A stretch of DNA of 64,000 nt from Ephydatia muelleri. Taxonomy: Eukaryota > Porifera > Demospongiae > Spongillida > Spongillidae. Under the pieces are notes generated by a model that was not told the origin of the DNA, did not search any database, and worked only from the letters and a program-made list of their open reading frames with translations. The position numbers were made by a program, and so were the translations under genes. Positions 50,240 to 61,335 of this stretch are shown piece after piece (the stretch's first letter is position 1; each line of letters opens with the position of its first letter). Location: positions 25,437 to 89,436 of the forward strand of contig JABACO010000130.1 in the NCBI GenBank assembly GCA_013339895.1, read 5' to 3'.

Positions 50240-51530
50240 TTACCTTCAAGAAGCTTCACACGCCTTGGGGATAGTGGGGGTTTTAGCACTTGCTGCCCTG
50301 CTTGCTGAAGCAGCAGGTGGACATTTCATGGTCATTGAACAAGGCATCCATCTAAAGGAGTGCATATTTGAATACATCCACTACCTTCAAGCTCAGGAGG
50401 TTAACTCCACTTTCCTAAAATGAAACTACACATTTATCAGTGTGCATGCATTGATATAAATTGTTACCAAAATGAACTGTTGATTTTTTGGCTGATCACT
50501 TGCTTGAGCACCAGTTGAGACATGTGATTTTGCTATTTTATCAGTGCTGGATGGATTCATGAACTGGCTGATCAGTTGCTTGAGCACCAGTTGTCACATG
50601 TGATTTTGCTATTTTATCAGTGCTGGATGGATTAGAGCGATATTATTGTAATAAATACCTATAACAGGGTTGCTGGTATTTCCTTTCATTGCTGTCAATA
50701 GAGATGCAGACAACAATAAAAGGAAGAGATATTTACCATCTTACCTGATTGCAGTTCTACCAACAACTTCATTGCATCAGTAAGAACCTCCATCTGCTTA
50801 GTCAAATTGCCAACACTTTCCTATACATATTATTACACAAATGAATTAATTTACAACTCAGCATATTGACACTTACTGTTAATGTTACCATCACTTGTCT
50901 AATGTTTTGGAGTTCATCGGTAACTTATATCAGAGCACCATGCTGCATGTATGATATTCAAAATAACATTTAAATCAAGGCACTTTAAATCTTTCCCAAT
51001 GCAGAGCTTTGATCATCATCAACCACTTCTAGATTCAGCTGTCTTCTTGGATTGGGCTGTACAGAGCATATGGTTAAATACAATATCTAATATTAAACGC
51101 AGTCTGATCTTGGCCAGATGTATGTGTGTCCACCAACCACCTCTTGTGACTGTAAGTTGTAGTGGTTCTTATACGTGGTAGTGAGTACACATGCATATAT
51201 TTCATACACCTATATTCTATAAAATAATATATATACATAAACACAATAATATATACTACTAAAATACAATTTAACATCACTCAATTGGGGAGGATTGAGG
51301 TGAGTGTGAATTGTGTAAGTGTTTTTTTATATATCTAGCATAAATATTTTAATATGATGTACTCAGAGACGTAGGTAATCTATATCAACTGATGAATTTA
51401 TAAATTAGATACGTCATGCTAGTAAACTCAACCTACCATTTCATCTTTCTTCACTGTCTTTGAGACCTGCTTTGTACCCAACGCTCTAGGCAATGTTTGT
51501 GCAACAATATCCTCTTCAGCACTAGTTTTA
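50240..51530 (-). pseudogene. BEN-domain protein gene, minus strand, degenerate
   Basis: Candidate exons on the minus strand are 51530-51437 (TSAEEDIVAQTLPRALGTKQ), 50923-50877 (DELQNIRQVMVTLT), 50820-50745 (SVGNLTKQMEVLTDAMKLLV, coiled-coil-like) and about 50400-50266. The last reads MDALFNDHEMSTCC in one frame and KPPLSPRRVKLLEG in another. Together these match a BEN domain (LLDALF...E.LSTS ... PLSP.RVKLI). BEN domains bind DNA and mediate protein contacts in chromatin factors and some mobile or viral genes. In-frame stops in the BEN exon suggest it is dead. A homologous gene lies at 56779-57480 on the plus strand. Confidence 0.5.
50478..50637. repeat. Tandem duplication, ~82-bp unit x2
   Basis: GGCTGATCA(C/G)TTGCTTGAGC, then CACCAGTTG and TGTGATTTTGCTATTTTATC, repeated almost exactly twice. 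Confidence 0.9.
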
Positions 51531-52206
51531 CTGCAGTGTTAATTTGAAGATCTGCAACTGGTAAAAATAACTCTCAATATATACATGTACCACCGTTCGT
51601 GTCTTTTTTGCCCTTGTGGGACCAAACTAATTCGTTCCCGGGCAGTAAGTCTTCTTTGGAGACATGCTCCTTATCGTCAGTTGATAAAGTTGTGGTCAAA
51701 CATTTGTTGTCTTCCACACACATAGAATGTTACACCATTCTAAACAAGTACATCAGTGCACTTCTTGAACCACGTAAGTGATCCACAGCTGTATTTATAG
51801 TCCAAGTAGCAATATTTAGTGTAATCATAATGTACGTATAAAAACTTGAGAGTACATGCAATTGCAAACTTTGTTTCATTGTTGCCAAGGCAGTTAGTTA
51901 GCGGGCTGCACGCGGTTCACTTGAAAAGGATGCTGGTACATGACCACGTACAAATGAATGGCATATAATATAGCATATAATATACTGTATTCATATGTGT
52001 CGTGAAGTAGATATGTATATCCATCGTAGCTACCACAAGTGCATCAGTACAAACGTACACTACCGGTAAATGTGCTGTTCTTTTCAGCAATTTAGCGTGT
52101 GTGTGCTAACACGCGCGCATGTGGAAGATCCGCTGTAATAGCCATGCATCCCGCGGTTGAGTACGTCATTCTACATGTGTTCGGTGTATTGACCTTTATA
52201 TTAATA

Positions 52207-54360
52207 TTAGTGGTGATGATCAATTTGGTGGTGGTGATGATGATGGTGATGATGATGGTGATGATGGTGGTGATGATGGTGGTGATGACGGTGGTGGTAG
52301 TGGTAGTAATGATTGTGGTTGTGGTGATGGTGATGATGATGGTGGTAATGGTGGTGATGGTGATGGTGATGATCATTTTGGTGGTGGTGATGATGATGAT
52401 AATGGTGGTGGGGATGAAAGTGGTGAGGGTGATGGTAATGCTGATGACAGTGATAATTTGGTAACTGAAGTTGAAGCTGAGAGTAATAGTGAAGGGATTC
52501 AACAACCTTTGTCCACTGCCATAAAGACATTATCTTTGCTACCACTTTTTTCTGCTGCCCCAATAAGCATGAAGGCTAGCTGGCTTGCGTATAACTACTT
52601 TGCCAGTCACAAATAATCTCAGTGAAGCCGCAACCAAGCAACTGTTAGACCTCATTGCAATTCATTGCTTCGAAACTGACCAGCGTGCTAAGCCCACCTT
52701 TCAGCTAAGGAAGAGGTTAAATCCATTTGATGATGTTGAATTGCATATGTATTGCTCTGAATGCATGATGGAGCTATCAGACACTAAGAAGTGCATTGAT
52801 CGCAATTGCAGAAGGAAAAGATTGACTGTTTGCTACCTTAGTATACTTTCATTTCATCAGCATTTGTACACCATGCATGTTTTCAAGTAGGTAGTATTGA
52901 CACATCCTTATAATAAAAAAATATTTGATTCTTGTTATACATGTATAGACAAATGGAACATTATCTTGGAGCATTTCTCAAGGAAATGTACAGAAGGAAT
53001 TATACAGAACATTCATGATGGAACTGTTTGTCAAACCTTAAGAGCTGCTGGGGAGTTTCTGTCTTGTCCCAAACATGCTGGACTTATTTTATGCACTGAT
53101 GGTGTCCCAGTCTTCAAATCATCAGGTTTGTATACTGTATTTATACCATCTTGTAAGTATACCTTATACATGTACATGTACGTCAAACATTGTGGCCTGT
53201 ATAGATGTTTACAACGTCTCTGCCACCAGAGGTCAGAATGAATGTAGAAAATATGTTAGTTGGTGCATTATGGCTAGGACCATGCAAGCCATCTATGGAA
53301 GTATTGCTTCCACCGGTGCTATCAAAGATTGACCTATTATTTAATAAGGCTTAGAATTTAATACACAGCATGGGAAAAAAGTCCTAAAAGCTAAAATAGT
53401 TGCTGCTGTTTTTGACTTCCCAGCAAAAGCAATGGCTTTAAATGCCGTTCAGTTCAATGGATATTATGGATGCCCATATTACAAAGATAGAGGGATCCAT
53501 AAATGCAACTGACAGTCATCTGAATTTAAGACCTGGTTGCTCTACTACTCTCTTCCAATTATTCTTACCAACTTACCATCTGACTATGTTAATCATTTCT
53601 CATTATTGATTTCTGCTTGCATATTCTTCTAAGTTGCAACATTTTGTCATGATTTAACAACAGCAGAGGAATTTCTATTGGCATTTTATAACCAAGTACC
53701 TGACTTGTATCCTGACACAATACTTACTACCATACATTTATGCCATTTTGTGCGACTATTGGGTCCTCTTTGGGCATATTCCACTTTTGGATTTGAAAAT
53801 ATGAATGGATATATTAAGAAACATCGTCACGGCACGAGAAACTTTTTGCCAAGCCTAGCAAGAGCAATTAGCATGACATTTTCTGTATCTGCATACAGAA
53901 ATGAATTGTCTCCTTCAGACAGTCGAGCAATTGATTTTTTGAAAGAAGATAATATCTTGAAAGGTGCACATGGCAAATTTCATTGTTGCAACCTTTTAGA
54001 TTGATGCACTACAAGAAGCTGGATTTCATTTGGCTAATAATGGTGTGACAACATTTCCATATTATACTGCAGATGACAAAACATCTTACCATATTAGGAA
54101 AAAATACTTCGTGACAGTTCAGTTTGTGAATTTTTTCATGAGTCAGACTTGCTGTTGGGATCCATCAGATGCTTTTGCATCACTATAGAGGGACCAGTAG
54201 CAATCATAGACACATTCGAAAGGATAACTGAAAGTATTTTAAGTGATGTAACCTTCAGTAAACTTATATATTCGAGAAATGCTTTGCAACTCAGTCACTA
54301 TTTTGTTAAAGTTAAGAAATTGTCAGTTTCAAACACAGTTTTGGCAGTCAGTTAATTGTA
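52207..54360 (+). pseudogene. Tnp2 (CACTA/EnSpm)-like transposase remnant
   Basis: An Asp/Gly-rich stretch coded by a (GGTGAT)n repeat (52212-52450) leads into VTEVEAESNSEGIQQPLSTA. After a 1-nt slip near 52615 come NNLSEAATKQLLDLIAIHCF and a Cys-rich module (MYCSECMMELSDTKKCIDRN). Then GLILCTDGVPVFKSS (about 53085), LPPEVRMNVENMLVGALWLG (53220-53270), AKIVAAVFDFPAKAMALNAV (53390-53450) and, near 53750, FVRLLGPLWAYSTFGFENMN. This is the order of Tnp2-type transposases, and the acidic residues of TDG, VFDFP and FGFEN are retained. A segment of roughly 150 residues usually found between the GCPYYKDRG and WLLYYSLP blocks is missing near 53510. A TAG precedes the LPPEVR block unless an intron ends there. 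Confidence 0.65.
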
Positions 54361-54804
54361 TAAAGAGAAAATGGTGCAATAAGGTGCCGTTTTGAAATGG
54401 TGTTTCTATGGGTATTATTCTTATACATATTATAAGGGAATACACATATAAGAAAATGTATTCATATATCCATTACAAAGTCACAAACAGATATAAATGT
54501 ATTTATACCCAACACCTATGAGCACCATTGAAACTGAATGCATTGACTGGCACAATTGTGAAAACATACGATGTTATTTTATATACATGTATCATTATAG
54601 GTATCCAATAAACCTAATATGATTTCATATAGCAAGACATTTTCTTCAGACACTCATAAATTATGCTGTATTTATGCTAGCTGGTATACGCAATTGCAAA
54701 TTGTTCATATCTTCTTCATCCAAAATAACCAAGAAGAGATTTTGTTAATAACAAGCTAGATTAGTTCTTGACATATTAATTCATATTATAATAATTATAT
54801 ATAT

Positions 54805-55609
54805 GGGTCAGTTTCCAAGAAAATGAAAAGTGGCTATATATTTAAAAAGATATAAAAATGCTTCACGTTTGAATCGCTAAAACTCCATAACGGTTTAAGC
54901 AATCAACTTCCTATTTCGAACACTTCGTGCCACACCACTTCTCTCTACGAAAATATATTTTGGTGTCTTACCCGTGCTCCTTGCCGACGTTACAAGGCAC
55001 AGTACCCCGAGGGTTCAAAATCCAGGTAGCTCCCTGCAGAAATGTCCAAATCACTTCAAAATCGATATGCACGTAAAGGAGTCCTGTCACTATTGATTTC
55101 TGCAGATCGTTGATTTTTACCTCTTCCGTTATGGAGATACAGCAATGCAAACTAAGTCCACGTTTCCCGCTCGAATCGCGCCTTTCTCAGTCCTTGAACC
55201 GCTTCCATTCTCCCGAGTAGGACTGAGAAGGCGCGATTCGAGCGGGAAACGTGGACTTTACTTTGCATTGCTGTATCTCCATAACGGATAAGATAAAAAT
55301 CAACGATCTGCAGAAATAAACAGTGACAGGACTCCTTTACGTGCATATCGATTTTGAAGTGATTTGGACATTCCTGCAGGGAGCTACCTGGATTTTGAAC
55401 CCCTCGGGGTACTGTGCCTTGTAACGTCGGCAAGGAGCACGGGTAAGACACCAAAATCGATTTTCGTAGAGAGAAGTGGTGTGGCAAGAAGTGTTCGAAA
55501 TAGGAAGTTGATAGCTTAAACCTTTACGGAGTTCTTGCGATTCAAACGTGAAGCATTTTTATAACTTTTTATATATATAGCCACTTTTCATTTTCTCGGA
55601 AACAGACCC
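54805..55609. mobile_element. 805-bp foldback element, perfect ATAT duplication
   Basis: Begins GGGTCAGTTTCCAAGAAAAT and ends GGAAACAGACCC, flanked by ATAT at 54801-54804 and 55610-55613. It is a nearly complete palindrome, with arms meeting around 55200 near GCGCCTTTCTCAGTCC/GGACTGAGAAGGCGC. Sub-terminal blocks (AATCGCTAAAACTCC, TTATGGAGATACAGC) are diverged versions of those in the giant elements. Confidence 0.92.
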
Positions 55610-55625
55610 ATATATAATTATGTCA

Positions 55626-55864
55626 CAGCAAAAAAATTCTTGGCAATCTCTAGCCCAAGGTTCCCAGGATCTTGTATTCTTGGGCAGGAGATAGGCAAAA
55701 TTCTGGCAAGATCTTTTAGACGCCAAGATATAAATGTCGCGTCTTGGGTATAAACCAAGATACGACATCATCTATAAGATCTTGCCAGGATCTTGCCTAT
55801 CTCCTGCCCAAGAATACAAGATCTTGGGAACCTTGGGCAAGACTTGGCCAATAATTTTTTGCTG
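55626..55864. mobile_element. Palindromic CAGCAAAAAA MITE
   Basis: Starts CAGCAAAAAAATTCTTGGCA and ends TGGCCAATAATTTTTTGCTG. Arms of about 90 bp share GGGCAGGAGATAGGCAA and its complement. It inserted next to the preceding foldback. It is the only complete member of the CAAGATCTTG group in the window, and so defines the termini. Confidence 0.8.
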
Positions 55865-55899
55865 GGATTGTGATGATACAGATAGTACTGTACAAGATT

Positions 55900-56470
55900 A
55901 AATCAAAGGCAGCAACGGTAGTGAGTTTCTTGGCCAAGATCCAGCAGGTGAAATCATTTCACAAGTGAAAAAGAAATTTCATTCCACAGTTCGCCGTAGT
56001 GAGAAAGTAAAGATTCTAACTGCACTGCCCAAAAGCTGGAGTGTAAGGAAGATTGTGAAGGAGTTTGGGGCATCCAACTACATGGCTAGACAGGCAAAGA
56101 AGCTGGTGCTGGAGAAAGGCTTTCTCTCCAGTCCAAACCCTAAACCAGGGAACCCTCTTCCGGAAAGAATAAAGCAGTTAGTTTTAGATGTGTACCTCAG
56201 TGATGAAATCAGCAGAATGCTACCAGGAAGGAAAGACTGTATCTTTTATGAATGCAGAAGGAAAGAGAGTAACGTGACAGAAAAGACTACTACTGTGCAA
56301 CCTCAAAGAGGCATATCAGCACTTTAAAAGTGTGCATCCAGATGCTAAGGTTGGTTTCTCCACGTTCGCATCACTGAGACCTAAAGAATGCGTATTAGCA
56401 GGGGTGGGACACACTCAGTGTATGTGTGCACACTACATCAGAACACAAAATTGATGTTTATTGGAAGTAA
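55900..56470 (+). pseudogene. Middle region of the composite element's large transposon gene
   Basis: Reads EIISQVKKKFHSTVRRSEKV, ILTALPKSWSVRKIVKEFGA (HTH-like), NPKPGNPLPERIKQLVLDVY and MLPGRKDC. A frameshift near 56240 restores MNAEGKRV, then a TGA, and then QKRLLLCNLKEAYQHFKSVH and VGFSTFASLRPKECVLAG. After another slip comes GTHSVYVCTLHQNTKLMFIG. The chain GKKD..QKRL.LCNL..A...FK......GFS.FA.LRP..CV...GTHSVCVCT.HQN is a strongly conserved signature of an uncharacterised invertebrate transposon protein. Two frameshifts and one stop make this copy non-functional. Confidence 0.6.
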
Positions 56471-56510
56471 GCTTCCTTCTCTTAAGTAGTGAACAACAAT
56501 TTTTGCATTC

Positions 56511-56710
56511 CCAGCAAAAAGTTCTTGGGCAAGATTCCTGCCAAGAACTTGCCCAAGACTTGTTCAGAACTTCCCCAAGACTTGCCCAAGGCCTTGCCCA
56601 AGATGCCAAGATTATGCCGGCCAATTTCTGGTCATGATCTTGCCAAGACCTTGCCCAAGATCTTAACCAAGATGATCCAAGATATGATGGCAATATTCTT
56701 AGCCAATATG
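56511..56710. repeat. CAAGATCTTG-group repeat
   Basis: Starts CCCAGCAAAAAGTTCTTGGG and continues with CTTGCCCAAGA and related palindromic units, ending around AATATTCTTAGCCAATATG. Confidence 0.8.
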
Positions 56711-56778
56711 ATATAATATGTGGCACATCTCAAATTTCCAACGATATACATGTACTACTTATTACATGGAAGTAAAGA

Positions 56779-57480
56779 ATGTTTAAAATAGCACATGAAA
56801 TGGATTATATACAATACTATGAAAGACAAATGGAAGTATTTAACAAGGAAATCGCAAAGTTAAGCAACAATTCTGAGAAGATTTATCGCCTTCTGGAGGC
56901 CCATTTTGCACCAATTGATAGGGGGTGCATTGTTCCTGATTCATGTCCTGCAGGGTATAAAGGTTTGCACATGCACATAAAATATTGAGTTGTAGTATAA
57001 TGCTTGTGCTTCTATGGTTGTATCATGTAGGTACAACAGACAACCTGCAGCTGGATGAGAGCCACTTCATATCTGTAAGTGTATTTAATTTTGTATGTAT
57101 TGATGCACGAATCATATGTAAATTTTAATCTGAACAAAAAAGTGGTGTAAATCTAAAAATTCCATCACACGATCCATGCTCTGGCCTTACTGGATGCTTT
57201 GTTTTTTAACGAAGAGCTCTCAACAAGCTGTATAAACAATCCAGCAGCAGCATATCACAAAAACCTCCTTTGTCTCCAAGTCGAGTGAAGCTCATTAAAG
57301 GTACAATTCTTTATATTGTAATACATGTACATCATTGATGTTCCATCGTTTCCTGTAACAAACTGCATTGAGATAAAGTTTGGCAAAGCAGCATGATCCA
57401 AAAATTACAGAATCACTGAATGAAAAGTGTCGTGTTAAGCTTAAGCTTAAAAAGGTGTTGAATGAAAAGAAAGTAAGTGA
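56779..57480 (+). pseudogene. BEN-domain protein gene, plus strand
   Basis: Candidate exons are 56779-56954 (MDYIQYYERQMEVFNKEIAK, coiled-coil; APIDRGCIVPDSCP), about 57031-57076 (TDNLQLDESHFIS), about 57185-57298 and about 57387-57471 (HDPKITESLNEKCRVKLKLK, ending at GTAAGT). In the third, one frame gives LLDALFFNEELSTSCINNPA and the other KPPLSPSRVKLIKG. Their sum is a BEN-like domain split by a frameshift. The same layout (coiled coil, then BEN) occurs on the opposite strand at 50240-51530. Phases between the first two exons do not join cleanly, so the gene is probably decayed. Confidence 0.45.
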
Positions 57481-58140
57481 AGTAATGTACATGCTTATGC
57501 TTAAACAACATGTTTCAATGTATTAATGCATTGTATTATTGGCATGTATTGTTCTGCAACACTCAGCACTAACCTTGGAATTGATGTCAACCAATATATT
57601 CCTGCTGGCCTTGATCAATATACAGACAGAATTGTATGCTGCCATTTCAGTTTTTCCTGCAGTCAATGCACAATTTATTTTCTTTTTTATTTGCAATTAG
57701 ACTGAACTTCATTATACATAGATTTTGTTAGATAATGGCACATTACGTGACTTTCCATGTCACTGGAAAAAGTCTTTTTATGCCTTTTTGCTGGTACCTA
57801 ATAAGAACATTCACAGGATACATACGCATTCATGCAACAACAAATTTTATACAGTTTATGACAAAAAATAAATTATATGACATGAGTATGATATTGCAAA
57901 TGTGAGTTGCCTATCACAGTATGTTTGTTTCTCTTAATTGTAATGGGTTTGTATGCATGTGTATCTTAAATAAATATAATAATCCCTTACTACTTCTTCC
58001 ATGTCACTGTCCAAGGAAAGAGATTTCTTGTTTGGTGGCTTCTGTGCAAATTTAAATTAGAAACAATACATTAAGAATAATTTTATATAGTGCAGCTAGT
58101 GCTAGAGAGAAACTCAATTAGCTTTTTCTGAAATAAATGC
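57481..58140. other. No exon recognised
   Basis: AT-rich DNA. Two short candidate exon-like pieces (near 57560 and 57990) lack usable splice partners. Confidence 0.35.
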
Positions 58141-58319
58141 ACTGCAATTGTATTATGGTCTGTGTTTTCACTAATTACAACAAAGCAAGTGTGATGAAGT
58201 TGGCCATTATCTTGGTAATAGCATAAAAACGGATGAATAGTAGCATATGTTGAATTCCAATGAACTGCATCTTGAACAATACATTTATAGTTTTCTGAAA
58301 AATCTGAAAACCACTATAT

Positions 58320-59940
58320 GGGACAGTTTCCGCGAAAATGTCCTATGTTTTATAACATTAAAACTATAAAAATGCTCTGCGCGTGAATCGTCGTAGCGTC
58401 CGAACGGTTAATGCTGTCGACTTCCTATTTTCACCACATGATGCCACACCATCTCTCTATGGATAAATCGAATGTTGTCTCTTAGCTCCACTCCCTGGAG
58501 AAAATACAAGAGTTCTTACCTCCAGGGGTTCGAAACACGAGTATTTCCCTGCAGGAGTGTCGGCATTGCCTCAAATTCGGTTTCCAGTTAGAGAAACTCT
58601 TGAGGTACTTAACATCCTTTTCCTTAATTTTTACTTCAAATAGCGTTTAAGGTAGTTAACCGACGCTCGTGTCCACGCCCCCATCCGCTACATAAAGGCC
58701 GGGGCGCATGCGCATGACACACGTGCTTGCGATTCTCGTAATACGTGTATTTTGTTTTGTTTTTTCCTCCGTCACTATGACGGGATTGGGGCAGGGTCGG
58801 CACGCCCACGGATGGGCAGTGCCTAGTCACACCCCCAAACGGGAGGGGTTTAGCCATGCATTGCACAACTTTGTTTATCATAAGCAATGCAATCCCCGGC
58901 AATGCATTGCAAAACGATGCTTATCATAAGCAATGCAATCCCAATGCATTGCTTATCATGAGCAATTTAATTCCAATGCATTGCTAATTTATTTCTTTTG
59001 CATTGCACAACTATGCTTATCATAAGCTATGCAATCAAAATGCATTGCACAACTATGCTTATCAAAAGCAATGCAATATAATACATCAATCATATACTTC
59101 TATTGCATTGCACAACTATGCTTATCATAAGCAATGCAATCCCCATGCATTGCACAACTATGTTTATCATAAGCAATTTAATTCCAATGCATTGCTAATT
59201 TATTCTATTGCATTAAGCAACTATGCTATAAGCAATGCAATCCAATGCATTGCACAAACATGATTATCATAAGCTATGCAATCCCAATGCATTGCACATC
59301 TATTATCATAAGCAATGCAATATAATGCATTAATCACTATGCTTATCATAAGCAATGCAATCCGAATGCATTGCACAACTATTGCTTATGATAAGCATAG
59401 TTGTTTAATGCAATAGAAATAAATTAGCAATGCATCAAATTGGTAACGCATCTAACGTAACTGCATCCGGTCGATCGCTATCCATAGCTTGGAGGTTAAC
59501 AGGTGATAAGATATTTGCTTTCTAAGTTAAAGCACATTTCCCGCTAGTTTCGCGGGTTGGGTCTAAATATTATAGCGGGAAATGTGCTTTAACTTAGAAA
59601 GCAAATATCTTATCACCTGTTGAAGTAAAAATTAAGAAAAAGGATATTTAAGTACCTCAAGAGTTTCTCTAACTGGAAACCGAATTTGAGGCAATGCCGA
59701 CACTCCTGCAGGGAAATACTCGTGTTTCGAACCCCTGAAGGTAAGAACTCTTGTATTTTCCCCAGGGAGTGGAGCTAAGAGACAATATTCTATTCATCCA
59801 TAGAGAGATGGTGTGGCATCATGTGGTGAAAATAGGAAGTCGACAGCATTAACCGTTCGGACGCTACGACGATTCACGCGCAGAGCATTTTTATAGTTAT
59901 AATGTTATAAAACATAGGACATTTTCGCGGAAACTGTCCC
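58320..59940. mobile_element. 1.6-kb foldback element with tandem-repeat core
   Basis: Ends GGGACAGTTTCCGCG and complement, ATAT at 58316-58319 and 59941-59944. Inner DNA includes TAAAGGCCGGGGCGCATGCG (58694) and a tandem array (58853-59460). A second small palindrome (about 59498-59630) is centred on GTTTCGCGGGTTGGGTC. Confidence 0.9.
58853..59460. repeat. Palindromic ~43-bp tandem repeat (GCATTGC...GCAATGC)
   Basis: About a dozen units of ATGCATTGCACAACTATGCT followed by TATCATAAGCAATGCAATCC. Each unit is itself an imperfect hairpin. The last unit inverts (ATTGCTTATGATAAGCATAG) at about 59380. Confidence 0.9.
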
Positions 59941-59945
59941 ATATA

Positions 59946-60118
59946 GTGGTTTCAGATTTTTCAGAAAACTATAAATGTATTGTTCAAGATGCAGTTCATT
60001 GGAATTCAACATATGCTACTATTCATCCGTTTTTATGCTATTACCAAGATAATGGCCAACTTCATCACACTTGCTTTGTTGTAATTAGTGAAAACACAGA
60101 CCATAATACAATTGCAGT
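59946..60118 (+). pseudogene. Catalytic-region exon of the large transposon gene (also inverted at 58315-58141)
   Basis: Reads DFSENYKCIVQDAVHWNSTY, HPFLCYYQDNGQLHHTCFVV and SENTDHNTIAV. The pattern D-F-(A/S)-E-N-Y ... Q.....W......HPF..YY....L.H...V.IS....H...AV is the conserved block that in related proteins follows the HQN region. DFxENY probably supplies an active-site Asp of an RNase H-like fold (inference). Its start lacks the upstream acceptor because the foldback replaced it. The same exon lies reversed at 58315-58141. Confidence 0.6.
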
Positions 60119-60600
60119 TTCGCGGGTTGGGTCTAATATAATATAATATTATATATTACCGCGAAACTAGCGGGAAATGTGCTTTAAACTATATTAGACC
60201 CAACCCGCGAAACTAGCGGGAAATGTGCTTTAACTATATTAGACCCAACCCGCGAAACTAGCGGGAAATGTGCTTTAACTTAGAAAGCAAATATCTTATC
60301 ACCTGTTGAAGTAAAAATTAACGAAAAGGGTATTTAAGTACCTCAAGAGCTTCTCTAACTGAATTTGAGGTAATGCCGACACTCCTGCAGGGAAATACTC
60401 GTGTTTCGAACCCCTGGAGGTAAGACCTCTTGTATTTTCCCCAGGGAGTGGAGCTAAGAGACAATATTCGATTTATCCATAGAGAGATGGTGTGGCATCA
60501 TGTGGTGAAAATAGGAAGTCGACAGCATATAACCGTTCGGACGCTACGACGATTCACGCGCAGAGCATTTTTATGTTATAAAACATAGGACCCATAATAT
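60119..60600. repeat. Extra partial foldback copies, direct orientation
   Basis: TTTCGCGGGTTGGGTCTAAT followed by its inverse, two tandem copies of CGCGAAACTAGCGGGAAATG, and then a third copy of the arm from CTTAGAAAGCAAATATC to AAAACATAGGACC. It truncates without the GGGACAG end. Confidence 0.85.
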
Positions 60601-60889
60601 TGATCAGGTCCTTTAATTGATTTAAAAAAACTATTTTGAACTTTTGCTATATAATCAAGGTACTTTTAATTTTGTAGTATATGAATCTAAAAATTCTTCT
60701 ACTGGCTGTACAACAGTGATAAGGCTTGAGCGATCTGTTTGTGTCCACTGCTGGTATTGAATATTATCTATCAAATTATTTGTGCATCCGTTCTTCAAGA
60801 TGATCAGTCCCAGGGCACTGGGTACATTTGTTTAAGTAGCAGTCTCTACTAGGGGAGTCACACATAATAGCTTCTAAACAATGGCTGTA

Positions 60890-61005
60890 TCCCAGCAACA
60901 AATTCTTGGCCAAGATTCTTGGCAAGATGGCCAAGATCCTGGATGCCAAGATCTTGCCAGGATGCCAAGATCTTGCCAGGATGCCAAGATCTTGCCAGGA
61001 GGCTA
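60890..61005. repeat. CAAGATCTTG-group repeat, 22-bp units
   Basis: CCCAGCAACAAATTCTTGGC, then three near-perfect units of GATGCCAAGATCTTGCCAG. Confidence 0.85.
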
Positions 61006-61335
61006 AAAAGTCACCAACTTAAACTAAATTAGATTCATTGTAGGAAAGGATAGATTTGCAAAAATATGTAAGGCTGATACCTCTGGGATCAACTGATACT
61101 ACATGTAGTTATAATGAAAAATAACACAAGAATGTACAACTCAATACATTATTATCTAGTGCTTTTCATAGACGTTTGGCAGATAAAATATTACATCAGT
61201 AGGAGAATGTTTGTTAGCTTTGTATTGTTTTCTTTCCACCTGCAGTGCGATCGCTCATTTATGCTCATGATCAAAATTTGCAAAAACAATGTTTTTGTTT
61301 ACCACGTAAAAATTCGTACCACGTGCTTTATATTT

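Larger units (their letters stand above)
58141..60118. repeat. ~2-kb inverted duplication containing a foldback and a gene exon
   Basis: 58141-58640 is the reverse complement of about 59620-60118. The arms contain both a transposon exon (outer ~175 bp) and the terminal part of a foldback element (inner ~320 bp). The foldback ends (GGGACAG at 58320 and CTGTCCC ending 59940) with ATAT on both sides lie inside the duplicated arms. Confidence 0.9.

Noticed and set aside
52092-52505. Minus-strand Ile/Thr- and His-rich frames
   Set aside because: They mirror the (GGTGAT)n repeat; the plus-strand Asp/Gly frame continues into a recognised transposase and is preferred.
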